Assembly (NCBI GenBank): GCA_029532625.1
Contig: JARFXM010000001.1
Location: forward strand, 1 to 64,000
Source of the DNA: Lomentospora prolificans
Taxonomy: Eukaryota; Ascomycota; Sordariomycetes; Microascales; Microascaceae
Direction of reading: 5' to 3'
DNA: 64,000 nt
This document shows positions 9,543 to 22,477 of the stretch, piece after piece. The position numbers were made by a program, and so were the translations under genes. The notes beneath the pieces were generated by a model. That model did not search any database. It was not told the DNA's origin and was given only the letters and a program-made list of their open reading frames with translations. Within the stretch, counting starts at the first letter, position 1; every line of letters starts with the position of its first letter.

Positions 9543-11444
9543 TTATGCGGAGGCCTTCCCCGATTCCATGTTCTTAGCGTCGATATCCTCCTTATGTTCA
9601 GCAAGCCTGACCTCCTTCTCCACCTGCTCGAGATCGATATGGGCGACAGCGTCATCACCATCAAAAATACGAGCAATCTCCTCCAAAGTAGGTCCCTTAG
9701 TCTCAACATAGAAGAACCAGATAAACACAAGTTCAACCATATCCCAGAGAGTATAAAACAACATGAAGTTCCAGTGGTTGGGGAGATTATTCCAGGCTAA
9801 GAGGTTAGTCTGGTTACCAAGGGCGAGAATAGCCTGGACAGTGATATTAAGAATCATCATGCCTTTAGCACGAAGGCGGAAAGGAAGAATTTCTAGAGCA
9901 TAGGCGACCAAGAGACCAGAGAAGCCAATGTCGTAGAAGATACCAAAGATCCAGATGAAGGCAATCTGGGCATAGCCAGAACCAGCATTGGTCTCACCGG
10001 AATTCTCGTAAACTGCACCAGTGATAGTCCAGCATGCAAACGAAGCAACCATACCAATGATAGCGGAGAGGAACAGAGGACGACGGCCAATCCTGTCAAC
10101 GGTTAAGGCAGCGCCAATAGAGATGATCAAATCGAGAATAGTCTTGCCTGCAGTAAGCTATTCGCAAGTGAGAAAGAGAAGTCAGCTTTATATTGCGTTC
10201 CAAAGGATAAATCTATGCTCAGTAGCAAGATCATCTAATAAGGTAAAGCACTTACAGCAAGCTTCTGGTTCTGCTTTTTAACGCCAGCGTTGGTGTAGAT
10301 ATCATCAACATAGTTAGAGAATAAGGTGCTTCCAGAGTACTGTGAGATGACACCAAGTGAGATGATAATAGCCAGCCGCCATCGGTTTCCCTTTGTGCTG
10401 ATGAACTCAAGATAGCTGGAGGTGCGGTTGGCCTGGGTTTCCATAGAGATAGTTTCCTTTATTTCACGGAACTCAAACTGAACGGTAGCGTTACTGGCAT
10501 CGCCTCCAGCATGGTGCTTTACAAGGATGTTGAAGGCCTCATCAGGCTTGTCCTTACTGATGAGAAAACGGGGCGATTCAGGAATCCACCAAATACCAGC
10601 CATCTGGATAATGGAAGGGAAGGCCTGAATGAGAGTGATGGATCTCCAGCTCCAATGGTTAGGAAGCTGAGCAGTGCCCCAGCCGATGACAGAAACAACT
10701 ATATTAAGATAAAATTAGCCCTCGACCCAGGACAGAGTCTCCGTACCAAGTCAACTCACTCAGAGAACCCAAGTTCCACAGACAGTTGTACACAGCAGTG
10801 AGGGGGCCACGGTGTTGAGGGTGACAGATCTCAGTGAGCAGCATCGGGGAACACATCTGGGCGGGAGAATTTCCGAAGCCGAGCAAGAAACGACCAGCAA
10901 GCCACACTATCGGCAACACACAAGGTTAGTTTCTCTCATCAGCAAGGGTTACAGATGACACGGTGCTATCACAGTCTGGTCAGGACCGGAACAGGAACTA
11001 GTATTACTTACTTCCGTAGCCATTAGTAAAGGCGGAAATGAAAGCACCAACAGTCATGATCGCGCACCCAACCATAATAGTGGGCTTACGACCAAGACGA
11101 TCAGCCATGTAGGGGGTGATGAAGTAAGAGATGATGGAGCCAATGTTGAACATGTTAACCATGATGCCAAGCAGATTCTCATCCTTGTGCCACTCGCCCT
11201 TGTCGTCCTGCCAGAAAACGTTGTGGTTTTCGTGGTAGTACTCCTTGAATTTGTCCATCTGCTGAGCAGCATTCATCAACTGGCCGTCGTAACCAGTCGT
11301 AGCAGAGGCGATGAGGAGAAAGATACTTAAGAAATAGAGCTTTCGAAGATGAGGCTCCCTCGTCCACTGTACTTTCTCGAAGCGAGGGACGTCGCTACGA
11401 GCGGTGTTCGAGGCATCGCCTCCAGCATTTGCGATAGCAACCAT
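9543..11444 (-). CDS. MFS sugar/H+ symporter, lactose-permease-like
   Basis: Four exons on the minus strand: 11012-11444, 10760-10906, 10256-10698 and 9543-10157; the three introns are 99, 55 and 98 bp with GTAAGT or GTGAGT donors. Product 545 aa. Sugar-porter hallmarks: ADRLGRKP after TM2, WLAGRFLLGFG, the PESPRFL signature after TM6, VDRIGRRP after TM8 and the VETKGPTLEE motif after TM12. The family moves mono- or disaccharides with protons across the plasma membrane; similarity to lactose/cellobiose-type fungal porters is an inference. The ATG at 11444 is used because the longer frame begins without ATG. All exon junctions keep phase. It is the first intact metabolic gene inward of the transposon nest. 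Confidence 0.9.
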
Positions 11445-13751
11445 CTTCAAATATTCTCCTGGACTAGTAACCTTAAGATGTGACGGAAGGAATTTGGGCG
11501 TCTCTTCGAAGGTGACAAGATAGTGATGAAAAGTAAAAGCGAAGGAGTGAGAATAGTTAGTGCAATCAGTGCAAGCAGGGTGTTAAGGCCGAGGATGGAG
11601 GATGAGAGTGAAGAGATATTATAGGACACTACACTCAAGAACGGCTGGCTAGGTAGGACCCTGGGTCTGTTTCCAATGCTCGAGCATCTTGCGTGTGTTG
11701 TGGCGAAGCATGAAATATGTAGTGAATCCTACAATCCGCATGGAGCGGTCTAACGAGCAAATACTCATATGGATAGCGTGGATGAGCATACTCGTTCAAG
11801 GATGGGGGAAATTGTGGTAAACGACTGAAGCATGGCCCGAATAAACCGGATGGCGATAACAATACGAATGGAGACTAACACAGAGAATGGATCATCTACC
11901 ACCTCATTCCCTCACACCCATGGTTTGTCATCACTGCATGCCACCCCCCTAACCTGGTTTGTCATCGTTGCACGCCCCACCCCCCTGTAATATATAGTTT
12001 TGTCATCTCTTGCATCCCGCACCCCACTGCCGGCTTTACAATAACAAGCTATCCTTCACCCATGCTCACTCCTCCCTCTTCGAGTTCATCCCATCCCCTA
12101 ATAGTCTTTTTACCATGCGTGCCTTCTCATTTGGCTGTTTGCATCCATCTTGTGGGTCGATCTCTCGGCGCACGAGGGCATGGCATTCGCTCCCGCTTCT
12201 CTCGGGCTTGGCTGGGGCGTTGGATTCGCGGCTTAGCCGCCATTCGATAAAGTAAGAGCAAGAAGTTGGAGGTGGGGATCAAGAGGTGGGATCTGGACGA
12301 AAGCACCATGTGTACTATTTTATTCCATATGAGTTTCCCTGATATGAAGCTGTGTCCAACAGAGCAGAGGAAAATGGGTTGCTCACGTCAAAATTCGCCC
12401 ATGTCCACCCATCCCCTCAAAAGTCTCATCTGGGGGGAATATCCCGCTCGTGTTTATGCGTACATGAAAAGCGTTATTATCCCAAGAAGGGTAGGCTCTG
12501 GGGAGGCCGCTGTGGCACGGCGAAGTTGGTATCAACCCCCCTACTCCCTCTACCATCCTTGGATCGTCGCGTTCCATCCCTCTCTCGGAGGATTCCTACA
12601 TACTAAGCTCGCCCATGCATGGGGAAGGCCAAGGGGTGATCTCGGCAATAGTAATAGCTATTCAGGGACGCTTGGGTCTGTGATTTCACCCGACCCAGGG
12701 TAACAGGGTCAGGAAAATCGCCGCATATGAATAACGCGTAGAAGTCGAGGGATATCGCCCCGTGAGGGCTCCATCTAGAGGGGGTATATCGCAAAAGTCC
12801 CGACCTGGTCAGAAGAAGCTTACATACCAGTGTGATACCCGTTAGGCTGCGTGTCGGCCCAACTCGCTTGAGATCAATGAAACCTAGCCTATTCTAGGTC
12901 CGCTAATATATGGTATATGGACCGCCCTCTCATGATTAGAAGTGTTTAGGATCCCCTTATGCCTTGAGTTGAGCTCTCTTACGCCATGCAAATTAGTAGC
13001 TGAATAAAATTAATAAATGAGAAGGTCTGGAAGCGGAAGAAAACCTGTACTAGCTTAGTAGTCACCTACATGTGGAACAGTGGACAAAACATTAGAATCA
13101 TGCAATTTTAAATTAAAGCTTGCCTAAAACGGTCTGCTGATTCCTTGCAAAGACGGGTCGAATATTAAACTAGAGAGAAGTCGTAAGGATAGTAGTTGTA
13201 ATATCACCAAACATCCTTTACTAGACTGTTTTTCTCAATAGTTGAATCCACCAGTCGAGCATCGATGTCTAGGACTGATGACCCTTCTATAGTAGGTGCT
13301 GAGACGGGGGTTTGACTAACGTAGGTGAACTTGAATAGGCTACGTAGGAGAGCTAACCCTAATGACCGAGATGTACTGGGACGAAGGCATTACTTGTCCA
13401 AATGCTCCAAGGTTCTGACTCTGTAGCATCGTTTTTATCGCTATGGGTCTGAGTCTCAGGTTGACTCAATAGGTCGAATTCCCTCATTAGGCCATTGCCT
13501 AATACTGCTGCAGCAAGGCGGCACAGGCAATGTTGCAGAGTCAGAGTGACTGTCTCTTTCATCCTGCGAGAACGAGTCACGGCACCCCACCCTCAATCGT
13601 AGCAGGAGCCTGCACCGCCTTCGGTATGGAGATCTCTGCTCATTTCTATCGGATCTGGCTAACAGACATGTGTAGAGAAAGCTGAGGACTTGGGCTCTTA
13701 TTCTTTCAGCCTTCCACAAGCACTACACCGCTATCTAACGTGTTCTAGACA
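11445..13751. other. Gene-poor region
   Basis: About 2.3 kb upstream of the sugar transporter. It contains the transporter promoter and pyrimidine-rich DNA near 11.9-12.1 kb, including a short repeated phrase ending GGTTTGTCATC followed by CATGCC/GCACGCC (about 11922-11978). Open frames here are short, overlap on both strands and show no family resemblance. No gene is supported. Confidence 0.5.
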
Positions 13752-14110
13752 ATGAGATTCATTAATTTAGTTGGCGCACCTCCTCGAGTCGAACGGCGAC
13801 GTTCTTCGCTGTCCAGCTTGGTAATACTGGAGCCGTGTGCACCACCCTCCATTCTAACGAAATTGATCCGGACTCGTAAGAATTACCTCTCCTCGGCTGC
13901 GGACAACGGCCACCAAGATGTGATTCAACTTCTTTTTAGGAACTCTAGCTTTTTATCGGTCAATATAGACGAGCGCGATGTCATGGGCAGTACATGACTA
14001 TATTACGCGAGTGGCTGAAATCAAGCGCAAGTCGTGAAGCTTCTTGTGGCCACAAACCTAATATCCTTGGCATCTCTGGGACTCCACGGCGACATACCGT
14101 GGTTAAGGAC
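13752..14110 (+). pseudogene. Ankyrin-repeat remnant with TGA stops
   Basis: One frame reads LSSAADNGHQDVIQLL, then DERDVMGST, a TGA, LYYASG, a second TGA, and NQAQVVKLLVATN. That is the pattern of two consecutive ankyrin repeats (A..GH.DVI.LLL and D..G.T.L.YA...N...VVKLL). Both stops are TGA where Pro/Arg-like and Arg/Asn-like codons would be expected, consistent with CGA-to-TGA transitions such as RIP. Limits of the remnant are approximate; nothing recognisable lies upstream. Confidence 0.5.
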
Positions 14111-14959
14111 TCCTGCTTTGAGTTGCAGACATATATGGAGATGCTTCTCACAGGCGTCGCCACTGACAGCAACTTCGTGCGCATTGGTCCGTGTGGCATT
14201 CATGGCCAGACCCTCGCAAATGCGCTCTAAAGAATATGCCGAGGGATGGAGTTTGGCAGATCCCTAACACAGTAAGCAGCCTTCTAACGGCGAGAATGAA
14301 CGAGCACTCATGCCTGGGCGGCCGGAAGGGGCCATGTCACTTTGAGTAGAAAGGCTGACCATGAGCCCTAAGACTTGTTGAGGGCAAGTTCTCTCGCAGC
14401 GAATAAACTTAGCTGGAAACGAAATGTACCAACTCAACTCTGAAAAGGAATGCTGAATACGTAGTAAAACTACTGTAATAAATCCTTCGAGAGCAGTACT
14501 AGTGTGAGTAGTATAGACCTCTCGAGCTTCTGTTCCTAATCATCATTGACGACTTTTATACAGAAGGACTCTGTTAACTAAAAGCCGTTCAAGGTTATGT
14601 TCAGAAGGGTGTAGAAGAAAGCATTGAACCAATACTAATGCTACTAAAAGGTCCTGGCATGGCTCTGATGCCAGTTAATAATCCTACATAACCATCATAC
14701 TGGACGCAAATATCATCGCCTAGTACCCGTATAAGTTCACGTACTCTGTGGCAGCGGTGCACTTTAGGCGCCTATTCTCTCAGGTCAAAAGGATTCGAAT
14801 AGCCCATGCACAACAAATAGTAGTGTGTGCGAAGCCGGCTGACGTGCCAAATCCAATACTGTAGCGAGATTCGTCGCTGCTGGTCCACAGGCACGCGCCA
14901 TAGATATAATAACTAATTTGGCTACCAACGTTCGTCATTACAAGAACGACTTAAACAGG

Positions 14960-15905
14960 TAATTACACCTATGTGTATAGCCCCTAACAACATCAAATGG
15001 TAAGTGCAGCGGGGAGGGGGGAGACGTACCCCTTTCTTCTCTATAGTTTGTGCGAGTGTAGAGGAAGCTCATCCAATGATTATCATGATTACCGAGTTGA
15101 CGGCGTAGGCGCCTATGGGGAAGATGAAACATGCGACGTAACGCGCTGGCACGTTGAGAGTTGATGCGGCTAGAACGAACCCGGCGATGGCAAGGCCCAA
15201 CCCCTCGATGATATGCCACGTCCGCTTGTCCATTCGACCAGAACTCCAGCCAAAGAATATATTACACGCCGCGCCGGCAGGGATGAAGGAAGGACATGTC
15301 AAGAGCAGGGTGGTAGTAGTTTAGAAGCCGAGGGTTTCTGTCAAAAGGTAGACGTTTAGTTAGTCGAGGTGTCAGATACCTTGTCTCTCTCGATGCGGGA
15401 ATGGGCGAGGTACTGCTCGCGCTCGTTAAGCCTGTGGCTAGAAACTGTGCACAGTACAACATAGCGATCCGAGCTGCTGGCTACTTCTGTGGATATTTGT
15501 TCGCCAGTCAGTGTATACTAGAGCATTGCATTTTGATGGCAAAATTAACGCAAGAATTCGTTTATCTCGGCGTGTATAAAAGATAACATGTAGGTCGCTC
15601 TGGGATAGAACTACAGCCCGATTTAGCAAATTATCTTCGATTCATAGGGTTGACCAAAGAATCACTTACTGGTGCCTCTATAATGTCGAGGAAGAATCGG
15701 CAGGCGACTAGCCCACTAAAATTTTGCACTAGACCAGTCAACCTGGGTGGATTGCCAGCCATTACCCCACGCCAACAGTGCGGACCGCTTATCGCTGGTT
15801 GGTCAATATGGATTCTGGGGGAATCAGATTCAAATTTAAGTTCCGAGAGAGCGGTGGAGGACAAGAAGGTTTCTAGATGCTGATATTGGGGATTTTTTAT
15901 CATGG
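14960..15905 (-). pseudogene. Allantoate-permease-type (Dal5-like) MFS pseudogene
   Basis: Minus-strand fragments match the anion:cation symporter family of MFS in the right order. First is GLVQNFSGLVACRFFLDIIEAP (15.7 kb; the TM4 segment with ..R.FLG..EA), later SSGRMDKRTWHI, then ASTLNVPARYVACFIFP and AYAVNSVIMIIIG. After the last block a TGA replaces the expected Trp and the frame continues ASSTLAQTIEKKG before a GTACGT donor. The middle of the gene is scrambled over several frames. It is therefore a decayed transporter; its substrate class (allantoate or nicotinate-like organic anions) is family knowledge only. Confidence 0.65.
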
Positions 15906-16538
15906 TTATCTAAGTTGCACTCGTCTAGAATATGATCGCTTTTCCCCGCGCGTCGTATGGTGGGGTGAAGCGCGTAGAGTTCTTCACCAAAACTCCTTCG
16001 CCTGCTGCTCTCAATAAGAATTAGTCCCGAGTCAGGCGCGCCGAAAAACCTGGTATATCCCAAGAGTGGAGACAAGGGACACCAAGATCATCTAGAATTT
16101 TTTTTTTAAGAAAAATATTGACGATGGTGCTATTGTTCGTAAATTTGCCTGATGAGATGGCCTTCATCCGAACGTCTCTCGCCGTGAGGGCGTGCAGGCA
16201 ACACGGTTAATTCACCTAGCGCACAAGCAACTGGTGGTCGAGCACAGTGTTACTCTGGAAACCACACAGGGCTTGTCTCCACCTGCACGTGCTAAGGTTT
16301 CGGTCTCCGCCTCAACCTCCCTCTTTACGCATTTTGCCCATCTCTCCTCGTCGCTCACCTTCACATTGTAAAGGGTCACGCTGCGCAGGCGCTAGCTACA
16401 TTTTCTCGGTATATAATTCAATGTCTTCTACCTCAAATCTAGTAAATCTAAGCTGGCGTGTTATTTCCTGGGCGTCTGACACCATACACCAAGTCGATCT
16501 CCCGCAGGTCTGACCCCGCGCGTGCGCATGCCATCAAG

Positions 16539-19000
16539 ATGCAGCGCTACCCAAAGCAAGCTGCATGCTTGGTATGTCGCAAGAGTAAGATCAAGTGCGA
16601 GTGGACCGAGAACCAGAACGAGTGCAAGAGGTGCCTCCAGCTCGGCGCTGAGTGTGTCCGGCCGACTTTCACTGTCGGCAGGCAGAAGGGCAGCAAGAAG
16701 TGAGACAACCCGAATGTCCAGACCCGCCAGGGCTCCATTCCCCCAAACCGGAACCGATGTTTCGCTGACTGCAGACAGCAAACGGAAAGGATCTGACAAG
16801 GCCCTCTTCCAGATCGAACAGGCTCTCCGAAGAGTCAAGTCGGGAAAGCAGACCCCTGAAGATAGCAATGTGATCCTGAACCTTAAACATCTCCTGGGCG
16901 AAGCTGAAGTGCCCCTATCGATTGATGCAACCAACATGGCGAACCAGTGCCGCAATCCAGATACTTCAGAGAATACCCCTAATCTAGACTCCTCAGGTGA
17001 CGATGAAGAGACAGAACTCTCGCACAACGACGACTCTTTCATTGTCCGTCATCGCGAAGGTAGCCTCACTGTGGATGATGCCGAAAACCCTCTGCAGCTT
17101 CTTGCTCGAGCGTCCAAGTTGCAGCTGTCCCCTGCCGCCAGCGGAACGGACAATTCGCCCGGCAACCTGGCCCGTCCTGGAGAGAGGAAACATCAGCCTG
17201 ATACGCACGATGACAACTCGACGATCCAATCATTTTTTACTGGCGTGCGGGTAGACCTCGATATTGATCAAGACATTGATCCCATTGAAACGGGTCTAGT
17301 GACTGAGGCCGAGGCAGAGGAATTATTCGATTTGTACGCCCAACATAAATCATTGCCATCGTCCCCAATAATTCCTCACAAGTTCATCTCGGAATCCACT
17401 GTCCGGGTGTTTGACTTCGTAAGATAACAAAGGCTAATACATCCAAAGCTTCCACAGGAACCTCGCCCATACCCGATGGGGTCTCGATCCCAAACTCTAC
17501 ACCGTCCCCTTTACGCGTTCCCGCTCTGCCTTCCTCTGCACATCCATCATGGCTGCCTCGGCTCTATTTCGCCCACACGATGCAGCGTTATCTAAGCGGC
17601 TGTCGGCGCACGCAAAGAACCTGGCCCATAGAGTTGTGGTCCGGCAACATAAGTCGGTGGAAATCGTGCTCGCTTTCATGGTAAACGTTCCCTGGATGTT
17701 TCCAGGCCGCCACAGTACTGATGACGAGGCGCCTTGGTACATCGCTATGGCCACTACTATCGCCATCGATCTTTCCGTGCACAAGCTCCTGACTCCCACG
17801 GACTCGCTAGCCTCTGCTGCGGCCGTTGCTCGCGGGGATTGCGTCGATCCACGGACGGCTATGACCATCGATGGGTTTAACGGGGTTGATCCAGCCTCAG
17901 AGTTTGGGCGGAGACTACTCCGGCGAAGAGAAAGGTGTTGGATTGCCCTATTTGTTCTGGAGCGAGGCATGTCCTTAGCCCGTGGGCGCAACTTCACCGT
18001 CCCCATCACACCGTCCCTGCGAGATTGCGACCAGTGGCACAAATCCGACATTGCGGACTCTCAGGACGGCCATCTCGTATCGATAGCTGTGCTGAGACGG
18101 GACCTCGACAGGATTTTCGCCACGGTCCGGGCTATGTGCGACGGCTCCCAGAACAACTACTCTGACAGCTCGCTGATTGCGCAGTCCATCCAGGGAACGA
18201 TCGAGAGGTTCTTTGACCAGTGGTACACGGACTGGGGCATGTCTATAGGCTCTGGCCCTCAAAGGCAACTTCCTCCCTACGTCGACATTCTCGTGACCCA
18301 TACAAGATTGTCCATTTACAGTGGCGTTATCAATCACCCCACGGCACCGATCCAAGTTAGGCAGTTCTTCCGAACGGCGGGAATGTCCTCAGCGCTTACG
18401 GTCCTGCGTGTGGCCATCAGGGGCGAAAACTTGCTACGATCCATGCCTAACAACACTGCTATCATGATCACCTTTGCCGCCTGCTTCGCGTTGACCATTA
18501 GTGCTTACGCCAGTGGGAGTTCTAACCTAGCGCCAAGCGTTAGGACTTTGATTGAAGAGGCCGCGGGTGTTCTCGAACGTGTCGGCAATGCAACCCCGCA
18601 CCGGAATGGGTTATCCTTACGGTACGGACGATATTTGCGAGTTATAGTGAAGAAGGCAGCTACGGCAGCCGAGGGACATCCGGCTCCCACCGTGTTGGGC
18701 TCTTCGCCTGCGGTCGCAGCTACCACCGGCAGTCACAGAAGTGATAATGAGCGACCAGGCTTAGAAACTGGGGCATCTTTAAGTCTACCTTCTATGGAAA
18801 CAGATTACCTCGACCCTCAGACCCAAGCCCGGATCTGGCGACAGCCCCTACCTTTCTCTGCCATGTCGGACGAGCAAATCATCGAAATCCTTAATCAGCC
18901 TCACAATGCATTTGATCCTGCTGGAGCGAGCCTGTCCTGGGAAGACATGAATAATTTCGAGGGCCTAAGCTGGCCCAACATGCCAGAGTTTAACTTCTAA
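16539..19000 (+). CDS. Zn2Cys6 transcription factor
   Basis: Exons 16539-16699 and from 16779, then a second intron ending at 17457, last exon 17458-19000; about 752 aa. The binuclear zinc cluster is complete: C10-x2-C13-x6-C20-x8-C29-x2-C32-x6-C39, followed by a basic linker and the helix KALFQIEQALRRV formed across the first intron (79 bp, GTGAGA..GACAG). The second donor is uncertain: GTACGC at 17334 gives the tightest fit to the family (LFDL joined to NLAHTRWGLDP), while a weak donor at 17409 also keeps phase. The C-terminal two thirds is a fungal-specific regulatory region (MAASALFRP, SVEIVLAF, RRRERCWIALFVLERG). It converges on the dicarboxylate carrier gene with 120 bp between stops. 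Targets are unknown. Confidence 0.85.
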
Positions 19001-19120
19001 TAATGCTTGCAACATATACAGGGACTCAAACCCTTTAATTACCATCATTCCACTACAAGGATGTGCGGGACGAATGAAACTGGCGTATCATCAAAATATT
19101 ATTCCCCCGGCTCGGTTGTG

Positions 19121-20694
19121 CTATGCACCAATCAACTTGCGGAGCTGCTCCATAAAAACGAAAGTTAAAACGGTGTGGGGCCTTGTATATTTTTGTTTTT
19201 GTCAGTAGAATTCTCTTTTATGACGGTAAGGCGCTTTTTGGTGGGTTGCGGGTTGAACTCACGTCAGTCGCAGCCAAGCGGGCGTCCAACCCTTCATGAG
19301 GAACCAGGGGCCTTCGTCCCTCAAGCTCGTCCGTATGATTTGTAACATGGGCTTTTATGCCGCCGGCTCAGCGTTAGGTCAACCTCAATCTGCAAATTTA
19401 GGGCCGGGGTGGTTTGGCTTACACTCCTACCGTTAGTAGTTGCTGCAGCGCTTTGAATCCTGCTCTTGAGGACGTCTGCTGGAGCGCATACGGTAGTAGC
19501 AACGGTGCCTGCGACAAGAGAAGCAACGAAGTGCGTTCGGCCGTCGTCGTTCAAACCCACACTGGAAAGGAGATACTGTTTCGCGGCGGTGTATCTACAG
19601 AGCATTAATCGAGCTTCTATTCTCGGGCCAGTTTAACCCTAAGCGTTGCTTTTGTGGCAGGCGGGACTTACGGTACGATCTGGCCAGTATCTGATTCCTC
19701 TATTCAGCTTTGTCTGCCCTTTGCATCACTACATCATCGCAACGAAGAAAAGATGATGGTAACAGATCATAAGAGGATCAAGGAAAATCACTCACTCATC
19801 AATACGCTCCGCGCAACGTTGGCGGATAACCCCCTCGCAAACGCAGAAACTCCCTCATCCCTCCCGACGCGGTACAGACCTGCCAGCGCATTGGGATAGG
19901 CGAATCTCTCGGCCGCGGGTTTTACGCCATCGGCGCACATTCTGACGAGCACAACCTCGGTTGGGTTCCCCACCAGGCCGGCTAACCCACCGGCGACACC
20001 AGCACAAGCCGTGATCCAGGCCGTGGACAGCTTGTCTTGGCCAGTATAAAGTTGCGCCTTTTGGGACACGATAGTGTAGAGACCGAAGCGGGCGGTGGAA
20101 TATGTCGATTGTCGGAGAATAGAGGCAGAGAGGCCAGACCATAGTGATCTGACTCCTGGATTGAAAAGATAGATAAGCTGGTACATTCCTCGGTCAATGG
20201 TGGACAATGGTCACCATAAACGACTGGGGGTCACCGGGGTATATCATGGAAAGACGGACCGTCTCGAGCTGCGGAGCGATACATTGCTCGGAACATGGAG
20301 TCGCGGGACTTCAGGACTTGCATCCGACTTGTATGTGTCTTATGTGAGCTTGGCGATGGCTGCTACGGTGTAAGGGGACGGACAAACTATTTGGTTTGGT
20401 CTATAGGGTGGGCTGAAAGAAGGTTAATTAGCCTATAATGCTAGAGGGAGGTTGGAGGCTTCCAAGAGGGTGGATGCTTACTGAAGCACACCGACATTGA
20501 TGCGGCAGCGCCTCTAGTCGTTGAGCAAACCACAGTTAGCACTATCATACGGACTCGCATGTTAAACCCATTTGGGAGGAGAGGTGAAGAAATCCAAAAT
20601 CCAAAATGAATCATCACCTAGAGATGCGACGAGCGGATGAGTATAGGGCTTACCCAAGCCAGAAAGGCTCCTTAGACTTGGGCTTTGAGGCCAT
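19121..20694 (-). CDS. DIC1: Mitochondrial dicarboxylate carrier (SLC25 family)
   Basis: Eight exons reconstructed on the minus strand: 20654-20694, 20482-20513, 20388-20412, 20260-20327, 19796-20155, 19423-19613, 19263-19351, 19121-19181; total 288 aa, all phases consistent. Three carrier repeats are present: THPIDQTKYRMQV (PxD/ExxK/R; 25-bp exon plus the next), GNPTEVVLVRM, and CAPADVLKSRI. The C-terminal WTPAWLRLT and HTVLTFVFMEQ blocks match fungal Dic proteins, which exchange malate or succinate for phosphate across the inner mitochondrial membrane. No cleavable presequence is needed. Exons of 41, 32 and 25 bp at the 5' end make this gene easy to mis-annotate as truncated. The symbol reflects family similarity, not proven orthology. 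Confidence 0.85.
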
Positions 20695-21527
20695 GACAAC
20701 GATAGATGCCCTTCGGCGCCAGCAGACGACTAGGAGCGAAGTACGTGGTAGTAACAAGGTCTTGGTGAACCTTGACTCTATACTGGGACCCGTGAAGAGC
20801 CAGTGAAGTACTGATGATTTATTCGAAGGTTGTTCGTATATCAAATTTACAGGAGTAGTGACGGGGCGAGTGTAATAGAGTTGGTGACTAGGCTGGTGCT
20901 GGAGAGAGCCGGGGTTTAGTTTTTGCCGCGACTTCGGATCATTGATGTAACTTCCGACCGTATCCAAAAGCCGAGCCTTCGAAACCCATGTACTTCCTAT
21001 CTAAACCGGCATTGTCTCCAATCGATGCGAGGCAGAAACCTTGGTGGACCCAGAGAACAAAACTGGGTGCAAAGGCTGTCGGTTCGCAATTAAACGTCCC
21101 CCGCTGGGAATGCCCCTCTCCAAAGGAGTGAGGCATGAAGATATCAATCTTCTTCAATCTTAGGTCCTCTCACTGAACTATGGTCCAACTCCTAAAGGTC
21201 TTGACGGCCAGCCAGCTATACCCCCTGGCCGGTGAGACTGGTGTGGTTGCTGGCCAGTGAGGGGCTGCGGGGTCAGCCACTGAAGGTGGGGCAGTCAGTT
21301 GTGTTTTCGGCGCGCACTTTTAACCTCCGAAACCCTCGGATGTTATTTGCCGCCCGAACCAAGACACGCGGCTAGTCTGTATTTGGAACCTCTGTTGTCA
21401 CCGGGAACAATTGAAAAAACAACCTCGCCATGTCACCAACGAACGCCGACGAGCACTCAACCACGACAGTGAACATTCATCCACCGCAACAAAGACATCA
21501 GATACTTCGGACGTGACCACGAGAACT
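20695..21527. other. Shared promoter region
   Basis: Divergent promoter between the dicarboxylate carrier (leftward) and the AhpD-like gene (rightward). A short direct repeat of GGCCAG/GGCTGG words lies at 21200-21290. No additional gene is visible. Confidence 0.45.
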
Positions 21528-22477
21528 ATGTCGAAGCTGTCATCCAGCCTGAAGGCCCTCATCAACGCGCCCTCTGCGAGGCCCCATCCAACTGCCGCCC
21601 CCGCTCATATCCGCAGCCTGTATCAAGCCATCGCCAGCGATGCCACGAAACGTAATATCGGGTTCAAGCCTTGGGTGGTTTTGTCGGTATGCCTTGTCCA
21701 CGACCTCCTCCGTCTCACTTTCCCGCATGATTGTAGAGCCAACATCGCGTTCCGGTTTGCTAACCTGGTGGCTCGCAGAGTGCAGCTACCTTCACCCTGA
21801 ACTCGCCCGAGTCCCTCGCAATTCTTCAAGACGTCGCCTCCACTTCTTCCTCCTCGACCTCCCTCTCTCCCGTCCAGACAGCGGAGCTAATCCGCGAGGT
21901 CGGCCTAAAGTGTATTTCCTTCAACGGCATCCCCCGTTCCATCAACTGCCTCAACGCCTTCTACGCCTCGCTATCCCCCGAGATTACTTCTCGACTCGAG
22001 ACCAAGGCCTCTCGTGAACCGTCGCCGGAACTCCTACCGTCAATATCCGCTCGTGGCAGAGCCCTCTGGGACAGCGTGTACCGGCCGTATGAGGATGCCC
22101 TCATTACTAAGCTAGCTACCTCGCACCCAGACTTGCCCGTCCATATCCTTAATAGCCACTACGCGCCGCTTCTGTCCGATCCCGAAGCCGGAAGTCGCGG
22201 TGGCCTAGCGTCCACTGGCCGTGTGCTAACTAGCCTCATCGCCATCGCCTGCCTTCGCTCCCAGACTGGTGTTGGCCCGCAGGTCTTGAGCCACGTGTTT
22301 GGCCTCCGCAAGGCTATCGAGGATGGCTCTTACAAGGCGTCTGGGCACGAGACTGTGGAGGGCGCCGAGTGGCTAGCAACGGATGAGGGCAGTGAGTGGA
22401 TTCTGAAGACCGTTGATTCCATTTCGGAGGTGCTGGGTGGCGGAAATTTTGCCAGAAATCCGCAGGCGAAGTTGTGA
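21528..22477 (+). CDS. AhpD-like (carboxymuconolactone-decarboxylase-like) protein
   Basis: Two exons, 21528-21686 and 21779-22477, separated by a 92-bp phase-0 intron (GTATGC donor, GCTAAC branch, TCGCAG acceptor); 285 aa. The sequence has the layout of a conserved ascomycete protein of the AhpD-like superfamily: N-terminal helix HIRSLYQAIA, then AATFTLNSPESL, the block ELIREVGLKCISFNGIPR, and SRGRALWDS-type and VLTSLIAIACLRSQ segments. The CxxC redox pair of true AhpD is absent, so peroxidase-coupling activity is unlikely. The basic, Ser/Ala-rich N-terminus (MSKLSSSLKAL) could target mitochondria. Function in fungi is not established. The start at 21528 is preferred over upstream codons because family members begin here. 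Confidence 0.75.
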
